Part shown: one piece after another, positions 1-6,151 of the stretch
Numbering within the stretch: position 1 is the stretch's first letter
Layout: every line of letters begins with the position of its first letter
Assembly (NCBI GenBank): GCA_902767145.1
Contig: CACXGG010000068.1
Coordinates: forward strand, 1-8,495
Direction of reading: 5' to 3'
DNA length: 8,495 nt
Origin: Oscillospiraceae bacterium
GTDB taxonomy: Bacteria; Bacillota; Clostridia; Saccharofermentanales; Saccharofermentanaceae
Notes under the pieces: generated by a model
Databases searched by the model: none
What the model was told of the DNA's origin: nothing
What the model saw: the letters and a program-made list of their open reading frames with translations, nothing else
Translations under genes and position numbers: made by a program

Positions 1-162
1 ATCTGACTCATCCTCCACTTCAAGAGATTCAGTAATTACTGTCTCTTCCTGTCCTGAAGCCTCATCATCAGCATAGAGATCTACTCCATAGGAAAAGAGT
101 ATGGATGCCTACAGCAGAATACTTGTTACTCTTCTAAGCCTCGAATGCAGAAGCCCCTCCAT
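1..162 (-). pseudogene. 5' part of a probable secreted protein, signal peptide interrupted by in-frame TAG, runs off the window
   Basis: On the minus strand an ATG at 162-160 opens a frame that reads MEGLLHSRLRRVTSILL, then a TAG (plus 109-111), then ASILFSYGVDLYADDEAS and an acidic stretch, staying open to the window edge. Read through the stop, this has the form of a signal peptide: a basic n-region (two Arg pairs), a hydrophobic core of about 12 residues, a small-residue cleavage area near LYA-DDE, then a polar acidic mature region rich in Glu, Asp, Ser and Thr. No in-frame ATG, GTG or TTG after the TAG would give a signal peptide. There is no good ribosome binding site before the ATG. It may be a decayed gene, a gene with a sequencing error (TAG for CAG, Gln), or a read-through case. 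It lies downstream of the Bat-type operon on the same strand but beyond a terminator. Family not recognised. Confidence 0.5.
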
Positions 163-199
163 TTTTAGCGAACTAGGCTTATTCTATTTATATTCGATC

Positions 200-254
200 A
201 AAAAAGATGCTTTTTTCGTAAATTGTATCCTGGATTACGCAAACTGCATCTTTT
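200..254 (-). terminator. Terminator-like hairpin at the end of the MoxR/Bat operon
   Basis: AAAAGATGC at 202-210 and its exact reverse complement GCATCTTTT at 246-254 form the outer stem. Inside, CGTAA (217-221) pairs with TTACG (235-239) and ATCC (227-230) with GGAT (232-235), though these two inner pairings share a base and are partly alternatives. Read on the minus strand, the structure begins within the TAA stop codon of the TPR gene and ends in a run of six T. A smaller exact palindrome, AAAAAAG-ATG-CTTTTTT (200-216), overlaps the distal arm and could fold alternatively. The outer stem is AT-rich, so termination strength is uncertain. The rest of 163-199 is AT-rich; it holds TATAAA/TAGAAT-like hexamers (181-192, minus) but no matching -35. 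Confidence 0.6.
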
Positions 255-1161
255 ACCAGATATTCTCGTAGTCGTAATTGTAGTCATAGTAGGAGGCGTA
301 GTCCTGAAGCTCCCACTGTCTGTCGTAGTAGGCCTGCTCCATCATCTCCAGCATCTGCTGCTGTATATCGCCGTCGAAATCTGACACGGATGTGGTCTCA
401 ATGGGCTGGGCACCCGTGACATCAGATGTCTCACCTGACTGCTCAGTAGACCCGGTCTGTCCCGTCTGCTGGGTCTGGCCTGTCTGCTGGGTAGGATCGC
501 CGGTACCTGTCTGGTTGGAAGTTCCTGTCTGATCGGTACCGTCAGAGCCGTCGGAACCATCAGATCCATCAGATCCATCAGATCCGTCAGAACCGTCTGA
601 TCCGTCAGAACTATCTGAAGAGTCAGTGGACTGGTCGCTGCTCTCGGAAGGCTCGTTCTCCTCCTTGATCTGCTCCAGCTCCTCGATCATAGCTTCGATA
701 TCATCCTTGAGCTTCTCTGCCTTCTTGCTGTGGCCGTCGCCGTCCTCTGTAGCACATCCTTCCTCAAGGAGTACATCCCTGGCGGCGTACAGGATCTCAA
801 GGGACCTGTCGATATTCTCAGGCTCCTTAAAGTCGTCACCCAGGGTCTGGATCATGGCAAGGGCAAGGTTTACCCTGATAAGGCACTCTCTCTTGAGGGG
901 GATATCCTGATACTCAAGAGCTGCTTCATACTCTTCTATAGCCTCGTCGTAAAGGCTGTTCCTGTAATAGATATTACCGTTGTTGTAGTGCGCAATATAG
1001 GGCTCCAGGCAGTTGGCCGAGAGAAGAAGGTTTTCGTTTATTGTGTAGTCGCCGTCCCTGTAATGGTCGAGAACATATTCGTTGTAGAAATAGTTGACCA
1101 CCTGCTTGGCGCAGACGATTATCACGAGGATATAGACAACGATAAGAAGCCTCTTTTTCAT
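253..1161 (-). CDS. BatC-like TPR membrane protein with Ser-Asp-Gly repeat tail
   Basis: Last gene of the MoxR/Bat operon, 302 residues. Residues 4-17 are a hydrophobic signal anchor. Residues 55-83 fit a TPR repeat (YNNGNIYYRNSLYDEAIEEYEAAL), and 91-135 look like a second, degenerate helical repeat. Residues 143-170 are a charged, possibly coiled-coil helix. From 171 the protein becomes low complexity: eight perfect SDG units at 185-208, then a Gln/Thr/Gly stretch at 209-240 with TQQTGQ repeated, and an acidic aromatic end with seven Tyr in the last 25 residues. The ATG overlaps the stop of the BatB-like gene (ATGA) and has a strong site GGGGAGGG at plus 1166-1173, 4 bases away. TPR proteins in this operon position are known as BatC and are thought to scaffold the vWA partners. 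The tail is unlike ordinary BatC and is probably an exposed flexible linker. Function is inferred from position. Confidence 0.75.
   Translation of the reverse strand: MKKRLLIVVYILVIIVCAKQVVNYFYNEYVLDHYRDGDYTINENLLLSANCLEPYIAHYNNGNIYYRNSLYDEAIEEYEAALEYQDIPLKRECLIRVNLALAMIQTLGDDFKEPENIDRSLEILYAARDVLLEEGCATEDGDGHSKKAEKLKDDIEAMIEELEQIKEENEPSESSDQSTDSSDSSDGSDGSDGSDGSDGSDGSDGSDGTDQTGTSNQTGTGDPTQQTGQTQQTGQTGSTEQSGETSDVTGAQPIETTSVSDFDGDIQQQMLEMMEQAYYDRQWELQDYASYYDYNYDYENIW
538..609 (-). repeat. Eight tandem 9-base Ser-Asp-Gly repeats inside the TPR gene
   Basis: Seventy-two bases made of eight 9-base units of the type TCTGACGGA/TCTGATGGA on the coding strand, each encoding Ser-Asp-Gly (residues 185-208). 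Adjacent units differ at third positions, though three neighbouring units near 558-588 are identical. Two further repeats, GTCTGCTGGGT at 464-474 and 482-492 (18-base period), encode the Gln/Thr part of the tail. Such tracts can gain or lose units in frame. Confidence 0.85.
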
Positions 1162-2165
1162 CTTTCCCTCCCCATCTTTGTCCTGAGCACTACGAAATCG
1201 TAGGCAAGGAATACGCCGAGAGCGATGGCAAAGATCCAGTATGTCTCTGCAAATCCCTTTCTGTCTTCCACGCTCTTGGTAAACTGTCCTGTTTCTATGT
1301 TATCCATGACATCCGCCGCAACAGTCCTTGCATTGGAAGGCTTTGTCATATGGTAGTAGTTAAGTCCCAGATCCGCTGCGATATCTTCCAGGTTACCCTC
1401 GTCGATCTTGGATACTGCGGTGACACTGTTAAAATTGCTGTCGTAGTAAGTCAGATATGATGTATCATCCCATGTGGCAATATCTCTTACCTTCATCTTA
1501 CCGCCGGTTCTGGTTCCGTATCCGAGTACGGCACCTGTATCTATGTAGTCGGCCACCCTCTCAAAGGACTTGAGCTTGCTGCCGTCGGTGATCTCACCAT
1601 CACTGATGAAAAAGACTACAACGATCCTGGGATCCTCTTCCACATCGATCTCTTCCTCATCGTCTTCGTCGTCATCTGATTTATACAGGGGCTTCAGCAC
1701 CTGATTGAGTGCATCATATCCTGTGTTAAGGGATGTTCCGTTACCTGTTGTCTTGGCCTGTCCGTCAAGGGCCTCTATGGCCTGGGTAGCGATATCCTGT
1801 TCGTAGGTAAAGGGAACGAGGTAGTTTACTTCCGTGGTAAAAGTAGCGACACCATAACGTGCGCCTTCAAATTCACCCATTATGTATTCCACGTCTTCCT
1901 TTACGCCGTCGATCCTTCTGTCGTCTCCGTTATAGTCCTCGGCCAGCATACTGATGGTATTGTCGATGACAAAGAGCACATCGATATTTGTGTTGACCAC
2001 ATTGACCTTATCGGTGGGAACAAGGATCCTTAAGTTGATGGCAAAGAGCAGGAGTACGATTATTATCTGTCTTATATAGTTCCATACGCCCTTCCTCTTG
2101 AGGACAAGAAGGATGATGCATATGACTGCCATTACGGGTATGGGGAGGATAGGATCTATTTTCAC
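1158..2165 (-). CDS. batB: BatB-like vWA-domain membrane protein
   Basis: 335 residues with the BatA/BatB layout: two N-terminal helices (about 7-23 and 30-48), a vWA domain (about 61-295) and a C-terminal helix (about 308-327). The metal site (MIDAS) reads DNTIS at 68-72, so Thr70 replaces the first Ser of DxSxS. T144 in GNGTSLNTG is the usual Thr ligand, and SDGE at 188-191 gives the third-loop Asp189. An acidic insert at 163-178 holds 12 Asp/Glu residues, a plausible cation-binding or partner loop. The start codon is GTG (plus 2163-2165), chosen because AAGGAGG (plus 2174-2180) sits 8 bases upstream and because it overlaps the BatA stop as GTGA. The family is thought to work with MoxR ATPases in a membrane complex; the substrate is unknown. 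Its end overlaps the TPR gene by 4 bases. Confidence 0.85.
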   Translation of the reverse strand: MKIDPILPIPVMAVICIILLVLKRKGVWNYIRQIIIVLLLFAINLRILVPTDKVNVVNTNIDVLFVIDNTISMLAEDYNGDDRRIDGVKEDVEYIMGEFEGARYGVATFTTEVNYLVPFTYEQDIATQAIEALDGQAKTTGNGTSLNTGYDALNQVLKPLYKSDDDEDDEEEIDVEEDPRIVVVFFISDGEITDGSKLKSFERVADYIDTGAVLGYGTRTGGKMKVRDIATWDDTSYLTYYDSNFNSVTAVSKIDEGNLEDIAADLGLNYYHMTKPSNARTVAADVMDNIETGQFTKSVEDRKGFAETYWIFAIALGVFLAYDFVVLRTKMGRER

Positions 2166-3163
2166 AACCTTAACCTCCTTGCTGCTACAAAGTAGACTAC
2201 CGAGCAGATGGTCAGTGCAATGACAGCCACCTCAGGAAGATCCACCTGTGATGTATATGTGGTATAGGAGACGGAAACGTCAGTCTCCTTTACTTTATCC
2301 AGCATGTCGTCGATGGCATGGGCGTTTCTCGTATTGAAATAATCTCCTCCCGTACTCTGTACAGCCGCCTTGAACTCAGCCTCGTTTACTACAAAGTCGG
2401 GAGCCAGGGCAAAGACCTTAACGCCTCTGAAAGTACAGAGATCACATGCCTCAGGGACAGTAACGACAGGCTCGCCCAGAAGATCGTTATCTGTTACGAA
2501 AACTATGAGCCTGGATCTGTCGGGATTCTCGTCAAGGTCAGGGAAACTGTAAAGGCAGGCAGCAAGTCCGTCTCCGATGATGGAGCTTCCTCTGTTACCG
2601 CCGCAGGTTCCTGCAAATCTGTAGCCGTAATCCTCCTCATCGCCTGAAGCAGAGGAGTAATAGCCATAGTAGCCGGCAGAGATGGAACTCTCCAGCTTAT
2701 CTATCATCTTAAGTACATAGTCGTAGTCGTCAGTAAGTGGAACGGTGGTAACTGAAGTGGAGTTGAAGATGGAGATACCGAATCTCTCACCCTTCAGCCC
2801 GGAAACGAATTCCTTCAGCTCTTCGCAAAGGTCGATACTTACCTCATCCAGGGATGTGGAGATATCAAGACAGATGAAGATATCCCTGTTGTGGGTCTCC
2901 CTGGTGATGGTCCTGACCTCTGTAGGTTTTGCGGAAAGGTAGACCGACAGAAGGATACTGGCGATAAGAGATACCACAAGGATGACCTTAAGGAATCCGT
3001 ACTCGATCATAAGGAGCTTATAGTGAGGGATCTCCTTAACAAGATCCGTATTGGCTGCCTTCTTTCCGCCCTTATACTTCCTGATCCTCCTGATGGTAAA
3101 TACGAACAGGATGGCAGTTACGGCAATACCTATGTAGATGATATAAGGATATGTCAGTTCCAT
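2162..3163 (-). CDS. batA: BatA-like vWA-domain membrane protein
   Basis: 333 residues. Predicted helices at about 5-24, 57-77 and 311-327 flank a vWA domain (about 93-290), the usual BatA topology. The MIDAS motif is canonical at 100-104 (DISTS). The second-loop ligand region reads GSSIIGDGL at 192-200, with Ser in place of the usual Thr, and the third loop reads TDND (224-227) where vWA proteins mostly have DG. A Tyr/Gly-rich insert (162-184) precedes the second loop. Seven cysteines are present, including a CxxC pair (C240, C243), notable if the domain lies outside the cell. The ATG overlaps the upstream gene by 10 bases and its own stop overlaps the BatB-like GTG by 4 bases. A weak site (AAGAGA) precedes the ATG. 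BatA versus BatB naming rests on gene order and general similarity only. Confidence 0.83.
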   Translation of the reverse strand: MELTYPYIIYIGIAVTAILFVFTIRRIRKYKGGKKAANTDLVKEIPHYKLLMIEYGFLKVILVVSLIASILLSVYLSAKPTEVRTITRETHNRDIFICLDISTSLDEVSIDLCEELKEFVSGLKGERFGISIFNSTSVTTVPLTDDYDYVLKMIDKLESSISAGYYGYYSSASGDEEDYGYRFAGTCGGNRGSSIIGDGLAACLYSFPDLDENPDRSRLIVFVTDNDLLGEPVVTVPEACDLCTFRGVKVFALAPDFVVNEAEFKAAVQSTGGDYFNTRNAHAIDDMLDKVKETDVSVSYTTYTSQVDLPEVAVIALTICSVVYFVAARRLRL

Positions 3164-3639
3164 TCTCTTATCACCGTCCTTGCGTCGCCAAAGGCTTTCA
3201 TCATATCGACATTTCCGGAATCATATGCGAACTCCGGTCTGTAGAAGTCTTTTATAAGTTCATAAAGGCTGGGCATCTGAAGCTTCTCGATCTCACTCAA
3301 AGTAAGATTCTGGGTATTGCTGCCCGTCAGTTCATTAACGAAATTACGGACTGTGGTACTGAGCCTTATGTAGGATTCCCTGTTGTCGATCTTCTCGTAT
3401 GCCCTGTCGTTCTGGATATCATCGATCATCCTGAGATACCTGGCCTTGATAGAGGCAGGATCTTGAGGCTTGTACTTGACCTTCTTGACCTTCTCCTTCT
3501 TCTTGAACTCAGGAAGCTTAACACCCTTGAGCCTCATGATGATGAGGATAACTGCAGGCAGCAGAACAGCGGCGATAAGGAGTATCGTCAGTAAAAGGCT
3601 GTATGAGAAAGGATGCTGCAGACTAACGGATGTTGGCAT
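3154..3639 (-). CDS. DUF4381-like one-helix membrane protein of the MoxR/Bat operon
   Basis: 161 residues. A short N-terminal segment is followed by one strong membrane helix (about 13-35), a very basic juxtamembrane region (41-57, with ten Lys), and a helical cytoplasmic domain (61-161) that contains SYIRLSTTVRNFVNEL and ends in FGDARTVIREWN. One helix plus a cytosolic helical domain, placed between DUF58 and the first vWA gene, matches the DUF4381 position in MoxR/Bat operons; the assignment is mostly from context. The positive-inside rule puts the C-terminal domain in the cytoplasm, where it could contact the MoxR ATPase or DUF58 protein. The ATG lies inside the DUF58 coding end (17-base overlap) with only a weak GGA at a distance, so translation probably depends on the upstream gene. 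The next in-frame ATG would delete the membrane helix, which supports this start. Confidence 0.7.
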   Translation of the reverse strand: MPTSVSLQHPFSYSLLLTILLIAAVLLPAVILIIMRLKGVKLPEFKKKEKVKKVKYKPQDPASIKARYLRMIDDIQNDRAYEKIDNRESYIRLSTTVRNFVNELTGSNTQNLTLSEIEKLQMPSLYELIKDFYRPEFAYDSGNVDMMKAFGDARTVIREWN

Positions 3640-4504
3640 TTTTGTGTTTTTCCAGTAATTCTATGAGTTTTTCTGTGATCTGGCTCCTGTCGTCGATATC
3701 ATTGCTCATGATACCGTACCTGACCAGCTTCTTATAGTTCTCTTCCCTTATGTTCTTCTTCTTTTCCTTCTCCAGTTTGGCAAGGCGCTTACTCCTGGTG
3801 ACGAACTCGGGTATGTAATGATCAGTATCAAGATCAAAGGTCTTCACTTTCCTGTCAGTAACATCTGCATCACCTATGTTGATAAAAAGGATATCATGCC
3901 TGCAGATCAGCTTCTTGAGGATAGCTTCGTCTACATTGTGGGCACCCTTCAGATCAGTTATTACAAAGATGATCATCTTTCTCCTGAAGTTGTTCAGGAT
4001 AAACTCGAATGACTTCTGGATATCAGAGCTCTTTCCCGATGCGCCGTCCTTGTCATAATCCGCCAGGATCTTCTCGATGTTGAAAAGTCCCGTCTTAAAT
4101 GGATTGAACTGGACAAGTCCGTCCTTGGTGAAGATGGATCCCACCTTATCGCCGTTCTTATAGGCGAGGTAGGCAATGGTGCCTGCCGTATAGAGAGCTA
4201 TCTCCTTCTTGTTGTCTCCTGTGACAGTATCTCCCGACATCTTGGCGCCGGAATCCATAAGAAGGAGTATGTTGTGTTTTTTGTCCGCAACATATCTCTT
4301 TACAAGAAGGCTCCTGGATCTTGATGAGGCCTTCCAGTCAACATCTCTGATGCTGTCTCCGGGAACATATTCGCGGAGATCCTCGAAGTTCATACTTCTT
4401 CCCATGAAGACCGATACATAAGTTCCGTCAAGGATACTGCTGGTCTTCTTTGTGGCGAAGATGCTGACGTTGGCTTTGATCTTTGTGATGTATTCAGACA
4501 TCAT
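3623..4504 (-). CDS. DUF58 domain protein, MoxR partner
   Basis: 293 residues, soluble, no membrane helix. The DUF58 signature is clear at 36-71: GRSMNFEDLREYVPGDSIRD, then VDWKASSRSRSLLVKRY. After it comes a vWA-like fold starting with NILLLMDSGAKMS (78-90), where Asp84 is kept but the second and third MIDAS serines are not both in place (DSGAK), so metal binding is doubtful. FVITDLKGAH (about 180-189) is the later core strand. The C-terminal third is Lys/Glu rich and helical. DUF58 proteins nearly always sit beside a MoxR ATPase and are presumed partners or adaptors. The start overlaps the MoxR stop as ATGA; two Met codons in tandem (4504 and 4501) make the exact first residue uncertain. 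No good ribosome binding site is seen, so translational coupling is likely. Confidence 0.88.
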   Translation of the reverse strand: MMSEYITKIKANVSIFATKKTSSILDGTYVSVFMGRSMNFEDLREYVPGDSIRDVDWKASSRSRSLLVKRYVADKKHNILLLMDSGAKMSGDTVTGDNKKEIALYTAGTIAYLAYKNGDKVGSIFTKDGLVQFNPFKTGLFNIEKILADYDKDGASGKSSDIQKSFEFILNNFRRKMIIFVITDLKGAHNVDEAILKKLICRHDILFINIGDADVTDRKVKTFDLDTDHYIPEFVTRSKRLAKLEKEKKKNIREENYKKLVRYGIMSNDIDDRSQITEKLIELLEKHKNANIR

Positions 4505-5490
4505 GGAGTAGGCGTAGCTCCTATGATAGCATCGATGATCTGATCCTCATCCACCTTATCTGCAACAGCAGCGAAGTTGAGGGAGATCCTGTGACGTAAT
4601 ACTCCGTGTACCTGTGCCTTGACGTCGTCAGGTGTTACATAGTCCCTACCGTTGAGAAGGGCAACAGCCTTAGAAACCTCCATAAGGCAGATACCGCCTC
4701 TGATACTTGCACCGAGGTTTACATACTGGGCAAGATCCTTGAAGATATGCTGTTCAGGATGTCTGGAAGCATTTACGATATCGATAATATACTTCTTAAC
4801 TGAATCATCTATATAGACTCTCTTAACAGTCTTCTGGAGATAATCAACATCCTCCAGGGTAGCGACTGCGACATTGGATGAGAATACATCCTTCTCGATC
4901 CTGTTGAGGATGGTCATCTCCTCCTCAGGTGTGGGATAGTCGAGCTTAGCTTTCATGAAGAATCTGTCGAGCTGGGCTTCGGAAAGAAGATAAGTACCCT
5001 CCTGCTCGATGGGATTCTGTGTGGCGATTACCATGAAGATATCGGGAACAGGATAGTTCTCACCGCCGATGGTGGTCTGATGCTCCTGCATGACCTCCAG
5101 CATGGCTGACTGAGTCTTGGCACTGGATCTGTTGATCTCATCCAGAAGAACGAAGTTGGCATGAACAGGACCAAGCTTCGTCTCGAAGACATTATTCTGA
5201 TAATTGAAGATCTGGGTACCGATGATATCACTGGGCAGAAGGTCGGGTGTGCACTGGATCCTCGAGAACCTGCCGTTGACAGCCTCAGTCATAGTCTTGG
5301 CTGCTGTAGTCTTGGCAAGACCCGGAACAGACTCGATAAGTACGTGTCCGTTTACGATCATGGAGATGAGGAGCGTTGTTCCAAGCTCTCTCTGACCTAC
5401 CATCTTGCTGTAGTAGTAATCGTTGATCTTTCCTGTGATCGAAAGGGCTCTCTCGATCTCGGCCTGAGAAATAACGGTGTAGTTTTCCAT
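4501..5490 (-). CDS. moxR: MoxR-family AAA+ ATPase
   Basis: 329 residues, the usual family length. Walker A reads SVPGLAKT at 54-61, with Ser54 where the first Gly is expected (this position varies in MoxR proteins). Walker B is FVLLDEINR (113-121) with D117 and E118. Sensor 1 is ATQNP (N159), the arginine finger lies in QLDRFF (R177), and sensor 2 in GASIRGG (R264). A lid domain fills 190-329. All catalytic parts look intact. MoxR ATPases act as chaperone-like remodelling machines on vWA proteins, and here both vWA genes are in the same operon. The first gene of the operon: AGAGGA at plus 5497-5502 is 6 bases before the ATG, and a promoter lies just upstream. The protein should be cytoplasmic. 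Confidence 0.95.
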   Translation of the reverse strand: MENYTVISQAEIERALSITGKINDYYYSKMVGQRELGTTLLISMIVNGHVLIESVPGLAKTTAAKTMTEAVNGRFSRIQCTPDLLPSDIIGTQIFNYQNNVFETKLGPVHANFVLLDEINRSSAKTQSAMLEVMQEHQTTIGGENYPVPDIFMVIATQNPIEQEGTYLLSEAQLDRFFMKAKLDYPTPEEEMTILNRIEKDVFSSNVAVATLEDVDYLQKTVKRVYIDDSVKKYIIDIVNASRHPEQHIFKDLAQYVNLGASIRGGICLMEVSKAVALLNGRDYVTPDDVKAQVHGVLRHRISLNFAAVADKVDEDQIIDAIIGATPTP

Positions 5491-5526
5491 AATTTTTCCT
5501 CTTCCCTTAAAAATTCATACCAAAGT

Positions 5527-5556
5527 ATTCTACCACTTATTAGGATAAATTGATAA
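5527..5556 (-). promoter_or_regulatory. Promoter of the MoxR/Bat operon
   Basis: Minus strand. The -10 is TAGAAT (plus 5527-5532), preceded by TGG (5533-5535), an extended -10. The -35 is TTATCA (plus 5551-5556), with an 18-base spacer. Transcription would start about 30 bases before the moxR ATG, a short leader containing the ribosome binding site. Matches are 5/6 for the -10 and 4/6 for the -35. The same -35 hexamer TTATCA appears in the promoter of the small membrane gene upstream. Confidence 0.6.
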
Positions 5557-5596
5557 CTTTTCTTTTTCTAAGGAAAAATGTATGAAATACGGGATG

Positions 5597-5908
5597 TCAG
5601 TTTTTCTTCTTCAGAGCCTCTCTTACCCTGCCGGAAGGATCCTTTATCAGGAGCCTTACCACCCAGACTATGAGGGCAAGGGCCAGTACGGAAAGTCCGA
5701 GGAAGGCATCATTTGTCATATCAGATATCTCAGGGGCAAAATAATCTGCCTTCAGTTCAGCGAATTCAAAGATGGCATCTGTAAGCCACATGAGGGATGC
5801 ACCCCAGAGCATGAGGACAAGAGATCCAAGAAGGAGTTCGTTGTTTCTGTCCCTGTACCATTTAGCCGTAACGATCACTGCTGCAAATACCGTAATCAGA
5901 AGATGCAT
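5597..5908 (-). CDS. Small three-helix membrane protein, unknown function
   Basis: 103 residues. The start at 5908 (MHLLITVF) is chosen because GGGAGG (plus 5917-5922) stands exactly 8 bases upstream and a TATAAT box lies further up; the open frame extends to an ATG at 6040, but that extension is basic, polar and lies across the promoter. Predicted helices are at about 2-16, 25-47 and 68-88, with a short acidic loop (48-66: DAIFEFAELKADYF and on) between the second and third, and a basic Lys-rich end. The repeated Trp/Leu pattern WGASLMW in helix two is distinctive. No catalytic motif is visible and I do not recognise a named family; such small proteins occur as conserved hypotheticals in clostridia. 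It points the same way as the MoxR operon, whose promoter begins 41 bases beyond its stop, so some read-through into moxR is possible. Confidence 0.75.
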   Translation of the reverse strand: MHLLITVFAAVIVTAKWYRDRNNELLLGSLVLMLWGASLMWLTDAIFEFAELKADYFAPEISDMTNDAFLGLSVLALALIVWVVRLLIKDPSGRVREALKKKN

Positions 5909-5916
5909 CTCATCAG

Positions 5917-5967
5917 CCTCCCATGTCTTTATGCGCTTATTATACAATAGAGCTGTCCGGATGATAA
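5917..5967 (-). promoter_or_regulatory. Promoter and ribosome binding site of the small membrane protein gene
   Basis: Minus strand: -10 is a perfect TATAAT (plus 5939-5944), -35 is TTATCA (5962-5967, 4/6), spacer 17. The ribosome binding site GGGAGG at 5917-5922 follows about 16 bases after the -10. This arrangement supports the 5908 start rather than the longer frame. Confidence 0.7.
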
Positions 5968-6151
5968 ATCGATATTCATCTATATATGTTTTTGCCGGCT
6001 TTTTGTGCCGCGAGACCCGCCCGAAAACACATATAAACACCCATCTATATAATATATTACGCGCGAAAAAATATATTTACAGAGAGAACCTCCCGCATTA
6101 AAATGTATGTGCAGGAACATGAATATCAACCGCAGAGAGGTTTGTTAATAT
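5968..6151 (+). promoter_or_regulatory. Leader and candidate promoter region of the phosphate transporter operon
   Basis: AT-rich region between divergent genes. A perfect TATAAT lies at 6048-6053 on the plus strand but has only a weak -35 (AAAACA, 6024-6029, spacer 18), so an activator may be involved. The sequence CATCTATATA occurs twice in the same orientation, at 5977-5986 and 6042-6051, the second overlapping this -10. A short GC-rich segment (5994-6023, starting with GCCGGC) separates them. Downstream, the leader carries AACCTC (6087-6092), the exact complement of GAGGTT (6137-6142), which contains the ribosome binding site of the transporter gene (AGAGAGG, 11 bases before the ATG). No convincing gene is seen here. 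Confidence 0.4.

Noticed and set aside
538..609. The 9-base repeats as a CRISPR-like or non-coding repeat array
   Set aside because: There are no spacers, the units are contiguous and all in frame for Ser-Asp-Gly inside a good coding region.
730..1203. 157-codon plus-strand frame opposite the TPR gene
   Set aside because: Lies wholly antisense to the TPR gene and the end of the BatB-like gene, crosses their junction, and has no ribosome binding site or promoter.
5563..5578. Hairpin TTTTTC-TAAG-GAAAAA as a terminator of the small membrane gene
   Set aside because: Only A-T rich pairing with one G-C, and no T run follows on either strand; a simple AT palindrome is more likely.
5994..6010. GC-rich hairpin CGGC-TTTTTGT-GCCG as a terminator or riboswitch element
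   Set aside because: The stem has only four pairs, has no following T run and no matching partner structure; too weak to call.
5909..6040. N-terminal extension of the small membrane protein to an ATG at 6040
   Set aside because: It would cover the promoter and the strong ribosome binding site at 5917-5922; the added residues are basic and do not resemble the rest of the protein.
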